NCBI GenBank assembly: GCA_004802725.1
Contig: SGPM01000240.1
Location: 1-43,507, forward strand
Reading direction: 5' to 3'
Length of the DNA: 43,507 nucleotides
From: Antrodiella citrinella
Taxonomy: Eukaryota; Basidiomycota; Agaricomycetes; Polyporales; Steccherinaceae
The notes under the pieces are model-generated. The model saw only the letters and a list, made by a program, of their open reading frames with translations. It searched no databases and was not told where the DNA came from. Position numbers and translations under genes: made by a program. Below are positions 21,601-33,138 of the stretch, piece by piece. Numbering within the stretch: position 1 is the stretch's first letter; each line of letters begins with the position of its first letter.

Positions 21601-23841
21601 GTACCCATACCAGTGTCGAATTGTCCGCCGCTGTTGAACCCAACTGGTGGTCGTCCGGGTGTCACGCCGTGCCTGGGAGCAACGTGATTGTCCGAGAGAA
21701 CGACTGGGGCAGTATCATTGCGTTTACACTGAGGTATGTCATGTTGTGTTCGTGTTCGCATTACAAAGCTTAACTCGCATCTCAATAGCTCTCAAGACTT
21801 TTCTCGAGAGTTGGCGAATCTGTCGTCCAATCGGTCTGTCATCATGCCGACAGTGCCACCACCGACGCCTGCCAATACTGCACGACCGTCGTTTTTCTCC
21901 AAAGGCAAATGGTTTTCCCAGTCCTCACCACAGCTCGATCCCGATCAGGACGATGCGGTGTGGCAAGAACCCGAAGAGTACTCTACGTCTATCAGCCGAA
22001 AAGAACATCCAAGGGATCCCACGTCGCTCTTGATGACTATCCCGGATGTTCTGCGCAAGGCACCTGGAGACTTGGCCTTGTTACCCGCGTCCAAGTTTGT
22101 CAGTTTTGGTACCGCCTCTGGGAAAGCTGCCATGCCACCTATGGTCCGAGCAAAAGCTGAAGTTCAAGTATCCATGCAAGCCGCTGATGCGATGCTAAGT
22201 GGTGTCTCTTCGGAGAACGTTGACAGGATTATATCCGATCTCGAGGCTATCTCCGACACTCCTATGTTCAAGCACAACGCTGGGTATGAAAGTCAATCGT
22301 CGACTTCATCGTTGTTTGAGGCAAATATCCGGAGCGGAAAAGCGTCTTCTATTATGACCACCGATAGCGATACCCTCACTATTGGACCTCCCAGCTCCGA
22401 CAGCCATCACAGTACTCCACCACCACTTCCGCCCAAGAACACATCTTCGACTCTGACGTCTGTGGACGGTGAACATTCTCAAGCCACAGATTCATCCATC
22501 TCAGGAGTCAGCTCGTCCATGACAGACACCTTGAGTAACACACTCAGCGCCGCTTTCCGATATATAGCCAAAGTCGGAGACGCTCCACCAGTTCCTGCGA
22601 AGCATCATCATGGTCTATTATCTACTGCGTCTCCCGCCATTGACGAGAAACCTCATATCAAGTACGATTGGACCATCGGCAAGCGGCTCAAGTTCAGCTG
22701 TACGGTTTACTACGCTAAGCAGTTCGATGCCCTTCGCCAGCGATGTGGTATTGAGGACACGTTCTTACGTAGTTTGGCTCGGAGTGAGAATTGGACTGCG
22801 GAAGGAGGGAAGAGCAAGTCGAATTTTTGGCGCACGACTGACAACCAGTTGATCATCAAGACATTAGTGAACGCTTGGAATGTCGCCGACTTGTAAGTTC
22901 CTTGCACACATTGTATAGTTGTTATGTCTTCTAACATATCTTCAGGCAAGTACTCATTGACCTTAGCCCTTCTTACTTCCGATACATGGATGCTACGGCA
23001 AGCAAAGCGACAGTTCTGGCCAAGTTGTTAGGTTTTTACACCATCGAGATCAAGAACCTGGAGACTGGCAACGTGCAACACAAAGCTGACTTGTTGGTTA
23101 TGGAGAATCTCTTTTATAACCAGGAAATTGCGAAGACGTTTGATCTCAAGGGCATCCAGGGACGGAAAGTCAAGGCTTCGTCCGGAAATGATGACACTGC
23201 TTCGAAGACACTATTTGACGGCGAATGGATAGAAGGTATGGCCGTTGTTCTCACCACCATGACCACTAGATTGACTCCTTTGCTTTCTTAGGTCAACAGC
23301 GTGCTTTGACACTAGTCCAGCCGTATTCGAAGGCTATTCTTACGGAAGCTATCAAAGCCGACTGCGAGTTCCTGGCGAAGAGTAACATCATGGATTACTC
23401 GTAAGCTCCCGCTTTTCTCAATAACTATGCAAGTACACTTATACCGAGGACGCCTGCAGTCTGCTCATAGGCATATGCGAAGAACGGAAGCGTATTGCGT
23501 GTGGCTTAGTGGATGCGATAGGTGAGTACAAGTGGTACGTTTCTCTTACGTGTTTAGCTCAGTGTTTTTCGACACAGGCAGCTACACGTTCGCAAAGACT
23601 CTGGAGTACAAGGCTAAACACGGTCTTCGCTCTGGCAAAGAGGTCACTGTCATCCCTCCAGCAGAGTACCAGGAGAGATTTGTCAACGCTATGGATAATT
23701 ACTTCGTAGCCTGCCCTGGTTTGTCCATTCCTGACATTCATGACGTTTCTCCTGTTAAATGTTTTGTCAGACAAATGGTCGCGTCCTTTAGACGATACTC
23801 CGATACCTAACGACTACAGAAAGTTGCCTAGTGTACTATGA
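18697..23841 (+). CDS. Fab1/PIKfyve-like phosphoinositide kinase without FYVE
   Basis: Ten exons (18697-19348, 19398-20601, 20659-21028, 21075-21733, 21789-22892, 22946-23235, 23292-23400, 23460-23521, 23578-23718, 23771-23841) give 1553 aa. Residues about 140-440 resemble part of the TCP-1/Cpn60-like domain of Fab1 (FQIVGGSFVLGGLQSPAQH). A Cys-rich Fab1 region follows (WVTYRYWENN, CQVCAKQSRKERMSDGTY). Long disordered linkers lead to the PIP kinase domain: FWRTTDNQLIIKTL (ATP-site lysine near 1318), LLVMENLFY, TFDLKGIQGR, NIMDYSLLIGI and GLVDAIGSYTFAKTLEYK. Known Fab1 makes PI(3,5)P2 on vacuoles and endosomes. No FYVE finger is present: the protein starts at MEKPLPDIPAP and no CxxC zinc pattern is visible near it. 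It may be a divergent paralogue beside a full-length Fab1 elsewhere. The ATG at 18697 is the first in frame. Confidence 0.92.
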
Positions 23842-25711
23842 GCTTTGCTTATCCATTAAATCGTGAGATATGTTTCCTCTTCTCATATAATTCACTCGCT
23901 GAGACTGCTCGTAGTTGTTTTATGACATTCTGACGATCGGACCCACGCTCTGCATAGCATTTCATCTCAGCGACTCAACTCATCATCATCATTATCATCC
24001 TGTATCCTGTATATTTTCATTCGCTCTGTAATTTAATGTAATGCTACTCTACTACTATGGACGAAGCTTACTTATACACGTATTTTGTTGTTATGTCGCA
24101 ACGCGCACGGCCAACGTGTGCAGTTCAACCAGTTGTCCTGCGGAGTTGCAAACATTTGACTCGGAGGGCGCCTAATGACTACTACGCTGAATCGTGGCAA
24201 GTCTTGTTCAACAAGTCTTGCACAACTGTGACAACAACTTCGACGACAATCAGGATCAGAGGTATTGTTTCCCTCATGGATGCATTCGAACGTGTTGGTA
24301 TGACAGAATATCCTTCTTGTGGTTGTAAGTACACCGAAGACCGTAACAAAGACGTGACTCGGAGGCGCCGGCGTTGCTTGCATGAAATGCATTATGTCGG
24401 ACGAGAGACAGTTGAACGTTGACCACCCAGATGCGCAAGAATCAACTGGCCGTTGCATGTACACCGTCTTTGTTCTCATTCCGCTCAGTCGACTGGCTTA
24501 CATATGTGTGGCCATCAGCGTTTGAAGACACCTGACCTCAACGGTCACGCTTTCTGGCGTCCATGGGAATGCGCAGGCCTTACCTGGTTTCAGTACACCG
24601 GTTGCAGTCAGTCCATCGGCGACCACCTCCGGGGCGGCTTCCTCAAGCCAGAGTTCGTTTTCCACTGTGAAGAACGAAAGTACTCCGAGTGCGACTGCCA
24701 GTGCATGACTCTGGCAGAGGATCTGTTGGAACTAGCGATGCGTCCATGCAACTCGCGAACAGCTTAAGGTTGGTTTGGTTGGACTGTTCGGCGCCCTCGT
24801 TCTGCTTTTTGGAGTGTCTCCTAATAGCCTATTGACCTCGTTCGCTCATACTCATTTGAACGTTGCTTCTTGTCATATTCCCGCTCCACGTTGAAACTGT
24901 TCTCCGTCTCCTGTTTTTGCTTGCGTTTATAAGGTGTAGAAGAGGCTATGAGAGAACGACTATCTTCTCTCATAAGGTCAGCTACGGAGACTAAGAAGAG
25001 GCTACAATGCATAATCAGGTACGTCCGAGTCCCGCCTCACTTGAAAGCGTTAGTAATTGTGCCTAACGATGTGCGCTTAGCATAGGTTCATTTATCACTG
25101 GTTGTAACATCGCCTCTATCATCCCTTGTCGAGACTTCCGTTCCGTGGTGTTTACAGAATCTTCACGTATTCCTGAGTTTTCGGAATCCTAAGTATACTA
25201 TATTCATGATAGCTCGGGCGTATCTTTGCCCAAACGGCGGTCGTATATGAGGTGAGTAAGGCATGGCATCATTATCGAGCAGCAAGAGCTGTCTTCATAC
25301 TGCGTCGCACTCATCTCCGATGACAGCTCGACAATCAGTCCGTTGACATCCACATCCCCAGAATGTCGTTATAACATCAGGGGAAGTAGTTACAGTACAA
25401 TACGTCGGCCCCCAACAACTCGGAATATCCCCCGTATAAAGACCGCTTCAATCAAATCCCCTGAAGTTCGCCGTTAGCGTTGTATTAAGGCAGGTTTCGC
25501 AGTTCGTACTTCGGGGTAATCATCTCACGTTCTTCATATTATCAGAAATAGCCGATGCAGGAAGTCGCAGATGAGTCTGGACGGTCGGAAATCATACAAA
25601 TGATTGTAGCATGCCAGGATTCTGAGTATCTGACCTCTGCTCCCCCGCACGACCCACAAGGAGTCCTCCTTCGCTATTCCCAACGAGGCGTGGTATATTC
25701 ACCTTGTCGGC
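23842..25711. other. Gene-poor spacer of 1.9 kb
   Basis: No gene is supported. On the minus strand about 24500-24740 one frame is open and protein-like (LSFFTVENELWLEEAAPEVV), but it has no start or splice context. A TATAAA at 25435-25440 lies 272 bp before the next start codon and may belong to that promoter. Plus-strand frames at 24057-24770 look like noise. Confidence 0.5.
25435..25440 (+). promoter_or_regulatory. TATA box candidate
   Basis: TATAAA in the spacer 272 bp upstream of the copy A start codon. The distance is long unless the 5' UTR is long or spliced, so assignment is weak. Confidence 0.25.
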
Positions 25712-26619
25712 ATGTTCGTGTTCGCACTTATATGTAGTGTCACCCTGTTGGCTAGTCAAGGTGCGGTGCTTTTCTGGTCTTAGCGATACAACGGGCCACG
25801 GCTGACCCAAAATTCTCAGTCTTTGCCTTCCCAAATATCCAAGTCAGACAGTTCAATGCCCCAGGGAACGTATCTTCTTCGGTCTGTATATGTTCGAATT
25901 CAACATCGCTCTCCTCCTTACTGAACCCCCTACCTCAGTGCACTGATGTTTGCAATGCAGTCGAGAATTTAGAGGTACGTCCACTCTGAGTGAAAAATTC
26001 ACAAGTGGTCCTTTCTTATCAGGATCCTGGACTTAATTATTCCGTAGCTTTGCTCGCCTGGTCCCCAGTGTGCCTGCACGGAGGACCTGAACGAAGCTGT
26101 GGTCACCTGTTATGACTGTATCCTAGACCTAGACGGACACGACCCTACCGAGATGGCGATTCTGCAATCTGGTCTTTCAGGTGAGCTCCCTGCGCACATC
26201 ACCTTCGTCTCTTTTACTCACTGCGATCAGACTTCGAGGATTTGTGCAGTACGATGGGCCATCCGCTCAGCTCGTTGACCCTCGACGGCGCACAGCCCAC
26301 TTCTGGAGCTAGCCCCATTATCAGCGGAGGGTCCGCCGCTACCACTCCTCCGGCTTCCAGCGCAACTAGCTCTGGTGCTTCCACGGCTATTGTTGCCCCC
26401 TCCACTCCCACTTTACCTACCGCTGCACCCTCTGCACCCTCTGCACCCACCACTCCTAGTTCACCCTCTACTCCGAGTGCGCCTACGGCGCCTGTGAGTC
26501 CAACTCCGGGCGGTGCAGGAGCTGGCACGGCTAGCGGTGCAGACTCGGATACGCGTGTTGGACCGTTCGTTGCACTCGCGAGTATCTTATGGAGTGTCCT
26601 AGGTTTTGTCGTTCTCTAG
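25712..26619 (+). CDS. Cys-rich GPI-anchored surface protein, copy A
   Basis: Exons 25712-25760, 25820-25974, 26048-26180 and 26231-26619 give 241 aa. A further intron (25870-25938, 69 nt, GT..AG, CTGAAC branch) may be removed in frame, giving 218 aa. A signal peptide (MFVFALICSVTLLASQ) is followed by a small cysteine domain (QCTDVCNAVE, CSPGPQCACTEDLNEAVV, CYDCILDLDG, DFEDLCSTMG). A Ser/Thr/Pro/Ala-rich stalk of about 100 residues and a C-terminal hydrophobic tail (LASILWSVLGFVVL) end the protein, as expected for GPI anchoring. The second copy at 28161-29073 has the same order and the same intron positions around the cysteine domain. Function unknown; the cysteine spacing recalls CFEM-like proteins without matching them exactly. 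Confidence 0.8.
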
Positions 26620-28160
26620 AATGCGCTTCTGGTTGTTTTCTCGGTACCTATGATTGGATCCCTGAGGCCTGAGCGTCCATGAAATGTATTTACTCCCGCA
26701 TGGGTAGAGGGTTCCGATGCTCTGTAGAAATCCACTTTATCGATGGCTGTCCGACGCGATATTTCGCCACCTGTCTGGTGAAGTTGATGGCAGGTACGCA
26801 AACTCTATTGACCTGTGCATATGAGGTTATTCACGATGACTGAAAGCAGTGACAATCCAGTCGTTTGACAGTTAGAGAGCATGATGTGCCAAGATCACTT
26901 ACACACTCTTACACACCACCACGAGAAACTTTGGTCTACTCATGTGATTTTGCATACTGTCAAGGTTGAGTAAGTTAGGTTGGATAGGTTGCCAGTGGGG
27001 GTCGATTGACATACGGGCGGATCTAAACTTTCGGGTAAGTACTACTAGTACTTCTCTGCTTACTGTAAAAGCTGTTGGTATGATTGCTCATGCGGTTCAG
27101 GTCTTTGTATGACAATCTTCATACTGATCCATCTCTTGGCGTACTGAATTTGTGCGTGACGCCGTTGGCAATTCCTGAGCTCGAGTCGGAGAAGTGCGCG
27201 GCAAGGGCCGATTGCAACGGCATTTGCCGACGACATGCACAGATCTGAACCTGGTAGCAAGCGCCCCGGATTTGATCCCGAGCGGCCGTCGACGCTGACC
27301 GTGACAGCGACGACGACGAGAACGTTGAATCAGTCTGCGTCGGTCAGCGCTCTCTGCCAAATTCTTATCATTGTCGAAATTCGAACATAACGTACAACTC
27401 GCATTGCCTTTCCCTCACTGCTTTACAGACCTCATGACTCGTTGACACTGGCATGACCACTTCGTCTGCTCATTTATCCAAATCGCCACTCATTTCCTGC
27501 GCAAGGCGCACTGCTGCAGGAACGTGTCTTCCACATCCGGTACGAGTCGGCTGGTCTGGATCCTGGATCCTGCACGATCATCGGCGTGAGCAGATCACAA
27601 CATACGCGTACGAAATATGAAGACGCTTTTGGGCAAATTATATTGTGCTCGGGGGCTGTAAGAGCACTTGGTGCGTTCCTGGTACTTATGAGCTTGGTAA
27701 AGGACACCGCCCGACGCCAAAAGTCACGCTTCATGTGGTGTCCCCCTTCCATGGCTGTCTTTTGACGACGGGCTGCAGGGCTTGTCGTGGCTTTTTACAA
27801 GGCAAAGAACGGTGCATTTGGAGTCTTTGTCGGTCAAAGTAGCGTGTTTGTTGCATTTACGGACACGACTTTGTTCCGGCTACCACGGGATGGCCGAGTC
27901 AGGATGGATCCTGATGAATCGCGGAGGCTTGGACAGGTACGCATAGCCGGCTGGCACACATCGAATCTCGCTGGAAGCTGACTTTCATCACAGATTTTAC
28001 AGGTGTCCATCAGTCCCTAATAGTAAGTGACAAGGCTCGCAATATAAAGTACGACCATGGACACCTTCGACGACCAGGTGACCTCTTGTTCTTTTCCCAA
28101 AGACTCCCTCCGAGTCTCCACTTTCTGCCAGCCAGTGTCCCGTTCTCGTTATACCCTACG
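26620..28160. other. Spacer between the two paralogues
   Basis: These 1541 bases separate two homologous genes. Plus-strand frames near 27110-27250 and 27787-27981 are open and slightly protein-like (the second reads GAFGVFVGQSSVFVAFTD) but lack signal peptides, splice context or similarity to the flanking copies. I see no supported gene. Confidence 0.5.
28043..28048 (+). promoter_or_regulatory. TATA box of copy B
   Basis: TATAAA (within AATATAAAG) 113 bp upstream of the copy B ATG, a usual distance for a fungal core promoter with a short 5' UTR. Confidence 0.5.
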
Positions 28161-29073
28161 ATGTTTGCGCTCTGCTTGGTTTCCGTAGCTCTCCTTGCAG
28201 GCCATGGTGCGTCCACGGCGTGTTTACCAGATGGTTGTTACTGAGGCTGATTGAGCTTTGCTCGATTAGCAAGTGCCTTTACGATTCAAGAGCGTAGTGT
28301 CTTGCACCACGTCTACACGAGACAGACTGCTGGAGGAGGTTTCAATCCTGCAGAGATTCCTCAGCAGTGCCAATCGGCGTGCGCGACAGCAGTTCCGATC
28401 CTGAGTGTGAGTGTCATTCACGTTTGTGAGCAGAACGGTGCGCTGATATTTCAGGCAGGGCCAAGGCTGCCAAACCAACCAATGTCTATGCACCAGCGCG
28501 GTCAACACTGGCTTCGAGCAATGTCTCGACTGTGTTCTTTCCTTGGCCCCGGCTGATCCCACTCTGACCTCAGAAACGCAACAAGCTCTCTCACGTAAGT
28601 CATTCAGTTTGTCCGTTTACTCGAATCGTTAAATGAACGGCTCGCGACCAGAATACGAGGACCAGTGTGCTTTGGTTGGTTTCCCTTTGAGCTCTCTTAC
28701 CCTCTCCGGCGCCACCGTCGCTCCAACAAGTGCAGGTGGCAGCGTGACTATTCCGCCAAACTCTGGCAGCGCAGCCAGCCCTTCCGTCTTCTTCTCTTCC
28801 TCAGGCGCACCTCCCGCTTCCGTCCCAAGTTCCCCAGCTGCCTCCACGCTGGTTGCACCTCCTCCTCCCGTTACGCCCACACCTGACAACACTCGCTCTG
28901 TGATCGGACCCAGCTCGCCTACCTCTGGGGCCAACACACCTGCCCCAGCTGTCCCGACCCCGAACCCGGGTAACGGAAGTGGTGCTGTGAGCAGCGGCGA
29001 GAGGTCATATGTGACGATGGGAGTGCTTGGAGCGGGCCTAGTCAGTGGCGTGATGATGGTTCTGAGCTTGTAG
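28161..29073 (+). CDS. Cys-rich GPI-anchored surface protein, copy B
   Basis: Exons 28161-28206, 28270-28406, 28459-28594 and 28652-29073 give 246 aa. The signal peptide (MFALCLVSVALLAGHG) resembles that of copy A and ends at the same intron position. The cysteine domain reads QQCQSACATAVPIL, GQGCQTNQCLCTSAV, FEQCLDCVLSLAPADP and QYEDQCALVGFPLSSLTLSG; the last part closely matches copy A (CSTMGHPLSSLTLDG). A Ser/Thr/Pro/Ala stalk follows, then a hydrophobic tail (MGVLGAGLVSGVMMVLSL) typical of GPI signals. Intron 2 uses an acceptor at 28457-28458; an AG four bases earlier would break the frame. Role unknown; a cell-wall or membrane surface protein is likely. Confidence 0.85.
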
Positions 29074-29496
29074 AGCAAAACGCGATGAGTTACGTTCACC
29101 TGGGTTTTTGGTTTGTTGGACGATAGTTTGGTCATATACTTGCAGAGTACTCTGTTGTCATCATGGACTTTTGGGAAGAATAGATTGTTGCCGTTACATC
29201 CTCCCCCGAGATAAGGATCAACGTGTTAGACACAGGGCCGGATAAATCGTATATTTTCGACGATAGCATTGAAGTGAATTGTAAGGTATATTATTTGATT
29301 TGTTACTTGAATACAAATGGAGTCTAAGCTATGCGTAAGCCGACGTCATTGATCTTAAGCCGCTTATGAAGGAGCCAAAAAGTTGAACACCGACCCCATC
29401 TCCTCACCGCGACACACAGCGAGCACAGAGCCTCTCTCACCGTTCACGACAACGACGAGGCCCGTCGCCACCGCCGTTGCCACGGAGGCAGCACTC
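29074..29496. other. Intergenic spacer
   Basis: These 423 bases hold the 3' flank of copy B and the promoter and 5' leader of the next gene. A six-codon upstream frame (ATG 29366, stop at 29384-29386) precedes the assigned start. No gene seen. Confidence 0.5.
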
Positions 29497-32400
29497 ATGG
29501 TGCACAGACCCGCAGACTCACGCTTGCTCGTCAACCTCCTCACACACGAGAAGGACTACTCTAAGCAGCTTGCGAACCTCCTAGACCACTCTCAAGCCTC
29601 CCTCACCTCCTTCTCTGCGTATGCCTCCGCCTCTGCACCGCCAACCTCTCAGATTATTGTCTCTATTGCTGGTATACTCTATGGTGCCGACGAGGCGTTC
29701 AGAAAGTATGCGGCAGCGGTAGATCAATGGCAGCTGCAGCTCAAGGCGCTGAAGGAGATGGAAGACGGTTTAGCAAACATCATACGAGACCGGGAGATTC
29801 TGTGAGTCGGTTCTGGCGCATGTTATACTTCTCATTGCACGGCATTGAACGCGGGCTTCCATTCACAGTGTGACCCGGCTCATCAAGGCTTCTAAAAACT
29901 CAAAACCTCCGACACGCGACAACATCCCAAGCTCTTCGTCTTCTACCCTCAGCTACAACGGTCTCAAGCACCCAGAAGTCCAAGTCGGGACGAAGTTGTC
30001 GGCTGCACAGACGGAACTGCAAGCATGCGAAGCTCATTTGGCCAACAAGGAGAGAGAGCTCGATGCATTCCGGACGGCCACCATCCGGTCGGGGCTTCAA
30101 GCGCGGTGTAGAGCTCTAGTTGAGTGCGGTTGGGCATGGGGAGAGATGGGCAAGGAGGGTATCCGGTCACTGGACATGTTTGACGTTCCCAACGGAAACG
30201 GTGCGTACGCTCGTTGTGTGTGCGATGTCCATGCCCCTAAGCTCGGTATCGAACCGGAGTTGCCATGCGTTGGCTGGTTGGGCTGCGGCGCGCATCATTA
30301 CATTACTGACTGACGTATAATTTACATCTACAGGACACCCCGCATCATTACCATTACTGCCAAACCTCAAACCGCTCCCTGATCTCTCTGGAGACAATCC
30401 ATCGTCTGACCACTCGTCGTTGGCACCTTCTCAATCGGCGTCTCAGATAGGACCCGTGGGCATTATCAGTCCAAGCTCAACGCAATATACCCTCACCATT
30501 GGCCCCGCCCATTCCATATCTGAACTCACCATGCCCAACGGAACAGCATATCACACACAGCCTCCTCGCATCGCAGAAGAACCAGGAGGGAGCAGCGCGG
30601 AAGAGGGCGACCCACACCAAGATGTACGTGTTGTTGAGAACGAACGATTCATGCCCAGTCGTAAACCCAAAGGTCAAGGACCTCCACGTGCGCACGTCCG
30701 TACGGTATCCTCGGAGGCCAGACCTGCTCGACACATCACATTCCCGTCCTCCACCTCTGATACGTTCCTCCTGCGCAGTCCTACAGGCGACACGGACAAG
30801 GAGAAACGGGGCTCGATACGTCGCGGGTTTGGAAGTATCGCTGCTTTATTCAGAGGAAAAGGTGGCGGTTCGAACGCGGACCCAGAATCGCCGACTGCTG
30901 CTACAGGGGGGCGGAAGTGGAAGACGCGGACGGACAAGAATCTGAAGAGGGTCGGGAAGGGCGGGGAGACTTCTGACGAGGAGGACCTTCAGCGTCGACA
31001 GCACCTTGGTGGTTTGGGACCGTCTGTGTCTGCGCCAGTCATTCAAGACGTACCCGATGCAGCCACTCGGTCACGGAAACGACTGAAACGCGGGTCTGCT
31101 GTCCCGCCCAAACGTGATGGAAACGAGGGAGGGGACATCCGAAACTGGGCTAGTGAGGGTGAGGAGACTGTACGAGGGAGAAATGCGAAGCCTGCAGAGG
31201 TCAACATGAACCTGGACAGCGACGCGGAGCCATCATCACCCAGCGCCCCTGCTCCTAGTCAACCTCAGGCTACCTCATCACAACCAACCCGTGCTCCGCT
31301 GGTTCGTTCCAACTCGCTGAAGAAACAGCCCAGGCGACCAAATGGCGTGTTGAAGTTGAATATCGGCGACGCGACCTTATCCAGGAATTCTTCCATGTCG
31401 AAGCAGAGCACGATGTCTGCACCGGCGGCATCGAGACATGTCAGCATATCCACGCCTTACCCTACGACGACGAACGCCATTTCCACTCCACGAAGACGTA
31501 CTTCCTCTGGTGAGCACCTTGCTAAGACCCCGAGCAAACCCGGTCCTTCCAATCCTAGTCCGCGAAGACTCGGTCCTGCTGTGACCCCTGGTGCAGGTAA
31601 ACAGGCAGGTTCTAGCCACCCGTCACGACCTGCTACTGCTGACAAGCCAGCTCAGCGAGCGGCAGAATCAGGGATGAACCTGATGAGCATCGTGGGAGGA
31701 TGTTCGGAGGACTAGAGACATGTTCGTCAAGCAGGATCCCAACCGCTTGCTAGTTCTACCGAAGGCGCCACCCCCGGTCAGCGAGTTGTTAGAGTTGGAG
31801 AACCAAAGGGAGAGGGACGAGAAGCAGGCGGAGGAGAACATGAAGGCCATCGCGGCCGCGGCGGTTCTTGCTGCTGACCCATCAACAGAGCCCCCGACGC
31901 CGACTACCGCTACGACTGTTCAGTCACTCCCCACCGAACAGGATATGCGTCCTCCTCCTACTGTGATGCACAAACCACCGGACAGGGACCATGCAGCCAA
32001 GCCACTTCGATCTGCATTGCGAAACGCTAGTCCTTCCCCTTTGAGCAGTCCTTCACTCAAACCTGTCGCCGGATCATCCAAGATGCGTTCGTTGTCCATT
32101 CCACCGCCTCGTCCAGACCGGTCTCCGAAGAGAGCAGCGGTAGAGATGCCCGTCGTCGATGAGGACGAGAATGACGGTGACGATGCCGCCTCCATCTCAT
32201 CTTATGAGACTGGTCACGAGGTGATTGACGAAGAGCCAGGAATCCGGACACCGTCGCCTGTCGCTCCACTTCCTCCGCCCCACGACCAAAAGCCGAACCA
32301 TCTCACTAATGGACACAGCGACCTATCTCAGTCGACGGATTCGACCGTGGATGCGAGTGGGGCACCGCGGAGACGGAAGAGCGTGCGTATGTCGTTACCA

Positions 32401-32679
32401 CCTACGTTCTCTACGACGCCACCTGCGATCTACGAGGAGGAGCCCTCCGAGGGCGGGAAGGGACGCCACGAGCCATGGTCGTCTCAGGTCAAACGTCGAC
32501 CACGACCTGCTGCAGACCCCGTGGCGGTCTCTGAAGCGAGTCATACCAAGCGCGGAGGATGGAGTACGCGGATTACGGATCCCCCTACAACTGAAGATGT
32601 TTGGGGCGACTCGAGTGAGGAGGATGAAGAGTACGGGAGGGCGAAGCGGCTGTTGAGCAAGTTCTCTGGTCGGAGGTGA
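29497..32679 (+). CDS. BAR/IMD-like helical protein with disordered tail, frameshifted
   Basis: Exons 29497-29801, 29869-30200 and 30334-32679; 993 aa if one surplus base is ignored. The first 170 residues are helical (LLTHEKDYSKQLANLLDHSQ, ADEAFRKYAAAVDQWQLQLK, CEAHLANKERELDAFR, ARCRALVECGWAWGEMGKEG) and resemble fungal IMD/I-BAR-like membrane-curving domains such as that of Ivy1; this is an inference from pattern only. The remaining 800 residues are Ser/Pro/Arg-rich and disordered, with GSIRRGFGSIAALFRGKGG. Near 31694 the frame shifts: GTGGGAGG reads into a stop at 31713-31715, whereas one G less continues as VEDVRRTRDMFVKQDPN and runs to 32679. Upstream of the ATG the frame is open for 110 bases without another ATG, so a missed 5' exon is possible. 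Confidence 0.75.
31694..31696 (+). other. Apparent 1-nt frameshift site
   Basis: GGG where GG would keep the reading frame. Upstream (30334-31690) and downstream (31700-32679) frames are both long and of the same low-complexity style. The shift is most likely a sequencing or assembly error, or a recent indel. Confidence 0.8.
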
Positions 32680-33138
32680 CGATTGCATCTCATTGATGCA
32701 TGATTTTTCTTATTCCTGTTTGTTACCTTTGTTGATTGGATATATCGTGTACGGGGATAGTGGTATGGTGTACCCCTCCCTCCCCCCTTTCACTCGTTCG
32801 TTCTGTGCAACCATAACCTGCGCTGTGTCCGCTCTTATTACTTTCGTTCTATCGCGTCTCTTTTCCTAATTACTGTATCATATTCTGGCGATACCTCTAG
32901 GGTACATCTCTCTAATTGGATCTGTAGCTGTTTTGTTCTTTGTGGAGGCCGCGATGTGTGATGGTCAATGGGGATAACCGCCAAATACCCATAAGCGCAC
33001 GGCACAAATACGGGCGCCCAATACGAGAGTGCCTTTCAGCTCGTTTCTTTCAAGTTCTCAAGTTCCCGCCGTATCATCGTCGAGGAAACATCACCACAAC
33101 ACACACCTACATCTTTAAATCAAACTTATCCGTTCGCC
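32680..33138. other. Intergenic spacer upstream of SUMO
   Basis: These 459 bases carry UTR and promoter sequence only. They include pyrimidine-rich tracts such as CCCCTCCCTCCCCCC near 32775-32790. No gene is seen. Confidence 0.6.

Noticed and set aside
24057..24767. Open frames of 104-121 codons on the plus strand
   Set aside because: No recognisable domain, no splice logic, and composition unlike the neighbouring genes.
27230..27290. Second tRNA-like B-box (GGATTTGATCCCG)
   Set aside because: No A box or cloverleaf pairing in the preceding 60 bases.
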